In this document: positions 22,583 to 23,288 of the stretch, in pieces | Position numbering within the stretch: position 1 is the first letter of the stretch | Layout: each line of letters begins with the position of its first letter | From: an uncultured Faecalibacterium sp. | GTDB lineage: Bacteria; Bacillota; Clostridia; Oscillospirales; Ruminococcaceae | Length of the DNA stretch: 23,288 nucleotides | NCBI GenBank assembly: GCA_934513205.1 | Contig: CAKSWU010000028.1 | Coordinates: 1-23,288 of the forward strand | Reading direction: 5' to 3' | Position numbers and translations under genes: made by a program | The notes under the pieces: model-generated | Database searches by the model: none | Told to the model about the DNA's origin: nothing | What the model saw: only the letters and a program-made list of their open reading frames with translations

Positions 22583-22697
22583 AAGGAATGAAACGTCTTG
22601 ACATCAAACGAAATAGAATGAAAAAACGGATTCTGAAATTAGTGATATAGCGTATATTGTGTGCCGTTTTGACCAACATGTCCACGAGTGGAGCACA

Positions 22698-22742
22698 ATG
22701 GGGTTCAAGAGGCCGTGAGTTCGATTCTCGCCACTCGGACCA
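22698..22742 (+). other. 3' part of a tRNA-Pro-like gene, probable attachment site (ICE end)
   Basis: Reading on the plus strand: anticodon-loop-like TGGGGT, stem strand TCAAG, variable AGGCC, a T arm GTGAG-TTCGATT-CTCGC, acceptor strand CACTCGG, A73 and CCA. The G72-A73-CCA end and AGGCC suit tRNA-Pro. The 5' half of a tRNA is missing: preceding bases do not form the matching anticodon stem or D arm, so this is a fragment of the kind left when an element integrates at a tRNA 3' end. A broken inverted repeat of the acceptor (GTCC-AC-GAGTGG, 22680-22691) lies just inside and may be an integrase core site. Confidence 0.6.
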
Positions 22743-22748
22743 AACAAA

Positions 22749-22799
22749 AATAATCCGAACTTGTTTCCGATAGGAGATGGGTTCGGATTATTTGTTTTC
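22749..22799 (+). terminator. Terminator-like hairpin after the tRNA-Pro-like end
   Basis: Plus strand: arms AATAATCCGAAC (22749-22760) and GTTCGGATTATT (22781-22792), perfect 12 bp with a 20-base loop, followed by TGTTTTC. It fits the natural terminator of a tRNA gene. Confidence 0.65.
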
Positions 22800-23288
22800 T
22801 TCGGAAAATTAGCGTTTGCGAAGCAATGAAAGCCCCAGTGGGGCTTTTAAGCGACGGAATGGTCTGCGTTAGCAGATGGAGGGGCTTTGCCCCGACAAGC
22901 GCTACTCCAACAAGATCACTTAGAAAACTCGCAAGAGTTTGAGAAGTGAAGTCCCGGATGGACAGAACATTTTCAAGAATTGAAAATTTGTGGCCACGGG
23001 ACGGTTCTTGCCCTCTACCGCTGCGCTCAAAACCGTTTCTGGGTAATTGTTTCCGAATTGTTAAGACGCAAACAATAAGTAGAGGTGATTCTGCTCATGT
23101 AATGGGGTCGCCGTTTGACCCGAACGAAGTTCCTGCCCCTGTTTGCGCAGCGGCGTTGTCTGGCTCGCTCACGGAAAGTGTGAGGTCATGGCGCAGTAGG
23201 GATAAGCTGTGAAAAGAAGCATGGACGCCCCCGAAAAGGAGAGCGTCCATGCTTCTTGCTGTATCCGAATGGAGGAGATTGCGAAATC
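22800..23288. other. Flanking DNA without a convincing gene
   Basis: I see no supported gene here. Several hairpins are present: AAAGCCCC / GGGGCTTT (22829-22847, 3-base loop), GGGGC / GCCCC (22881-22893), a split stem TCACTT / AAGTGA enclosing AAACTC / GAGTTT (22916-22949), and a perfect 13-bp stem (23216-23228 / 23243-23255). At the right edge GGAGGAG (23271-23277) may be the RBS of a plus-strand gene starting outside the window. Probably host chromosome beyond the element end. Confidence 0.4.
23216..23255. terminator. Strong hairpin, possible terminator on the minus strand
   Basis: Arms GAAGCATGGACGC and GCGTCCATGCTTC pair perfectly over 13 bp with a 14-base loop. On the minus strand CTTTTC follows; on the plus strand the T content is low. 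It could end a minus-strand transcript or regulate the gene whose RBS-like GGAGGAG follows. Confidence 0.45.

Noticed and set aside
22685..22742. A complete, functional tRNA gene
   Set aside because: Only about 54 bases separate the two acceptor-like arms, and no D arm or 5' anticodon strand can be formed; a 3' fragment explains it better.
22946..23212. 88-codon plus-strand ORF with GTG start in the flank
   Set aside because: No clear RBS, no family pattern and odd composition; cannot be supported as a gene, though I cannot fully exclude a small host protein.
1..23288. CRISPR array, rRNA or insertion sequence
   Set aside because: No regularly spaced repeats, rRNA signature or transposase with terminal inverted repeats was seen.

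Overview
The window is most of one end of an integrative and conjugative element (ICE) of the Tn1549/CTn type found in Clostridia. The gene set (RepA-type initiator, ParA, ParB, PcfB, VirD4, Maff2, TrbL/VirB6-like, PrgI, VirB4, NlpC/P60, DUF4315, DUF4366, topoisomerase III, TTRAP, giant helicase/methylase with TnpV) and the balanced base composition suggest a gut Firmicute, probably Oscillospiraceae (Faecalibacterium-like). That host assignment is inference. Every gene I accept lies on the minus strand, so the element reads from right to left. No integrase, excisionase or relaxase is visible; they would be expected beyond the left edge.

Layout from right to left. At 22743-23288 is flanking DNA with no convincing gene, probably host chromosome. 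At about 22698-22742 is the 3' part of a tRNA-Pro-like gene, read on the plus strand and followed by a terminator-like hairpin. It looks like the end of the element (attachment site). Next come tandem 11-base repeats, then a leader with an attenuator-like hairpin and a 15-codon leader ORF that overlaps repA. Then repA-parA-parB are tightly coupled and end at an intrinsic terminator. A second block holds a hypothetical protein, a DUF3789-like membrane protein, PcfB and VirD4, followed by Maff2. A two-gene cassette (DUF3990 ART-like plus a DUF3791-like partner, probably toxin-antitoxin) sits between maff2 and the transfer-channel genes and has its own terminator. A structured leader and a micro-ORF precede the channel block: VirB6/TrbL-like, PrgI, VirB4, NlpC/P60, DUF4315, DUF4366, then topoisomerase III, a hypothetical protein and TTRAP. 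An AT-rich cargo gene with its own promoter and terminator follows; its product carries a HEPN-like R-N-x3-H motif. Last is a giant methylase/helicase ORF that starts at 4802 and runs off the left edge with at least 1600 codons.

How it fits together: RepA and ParAB would replicate and stabilise the excised circle. VirD4 (with PcfB) couples DNA to a VirB4/VirB6/PrgI channel, and the NlpC/P60 protein opens peptidoglycan. TopB and the helicase/methylase process or protect the transferred DNA.

Most noteworthy: (1) tnpV is wholly nested, in the +1 frame, inside a low-complexity linker of the helicase ORF. (2) Three GC-rich hairpins, each starting 5-6 bases after a stop codon and each followed by TACATAT or ACATAT, mark module boundaries; two of them precede cargo cassettes. 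(3) The cargo includes a HEPN-like protein and an ART-like toxin pair. (4) repA appears to depend on a coupled leader peptide behind an attenuator. (5) ParB has a duplicated C-terminal motif.
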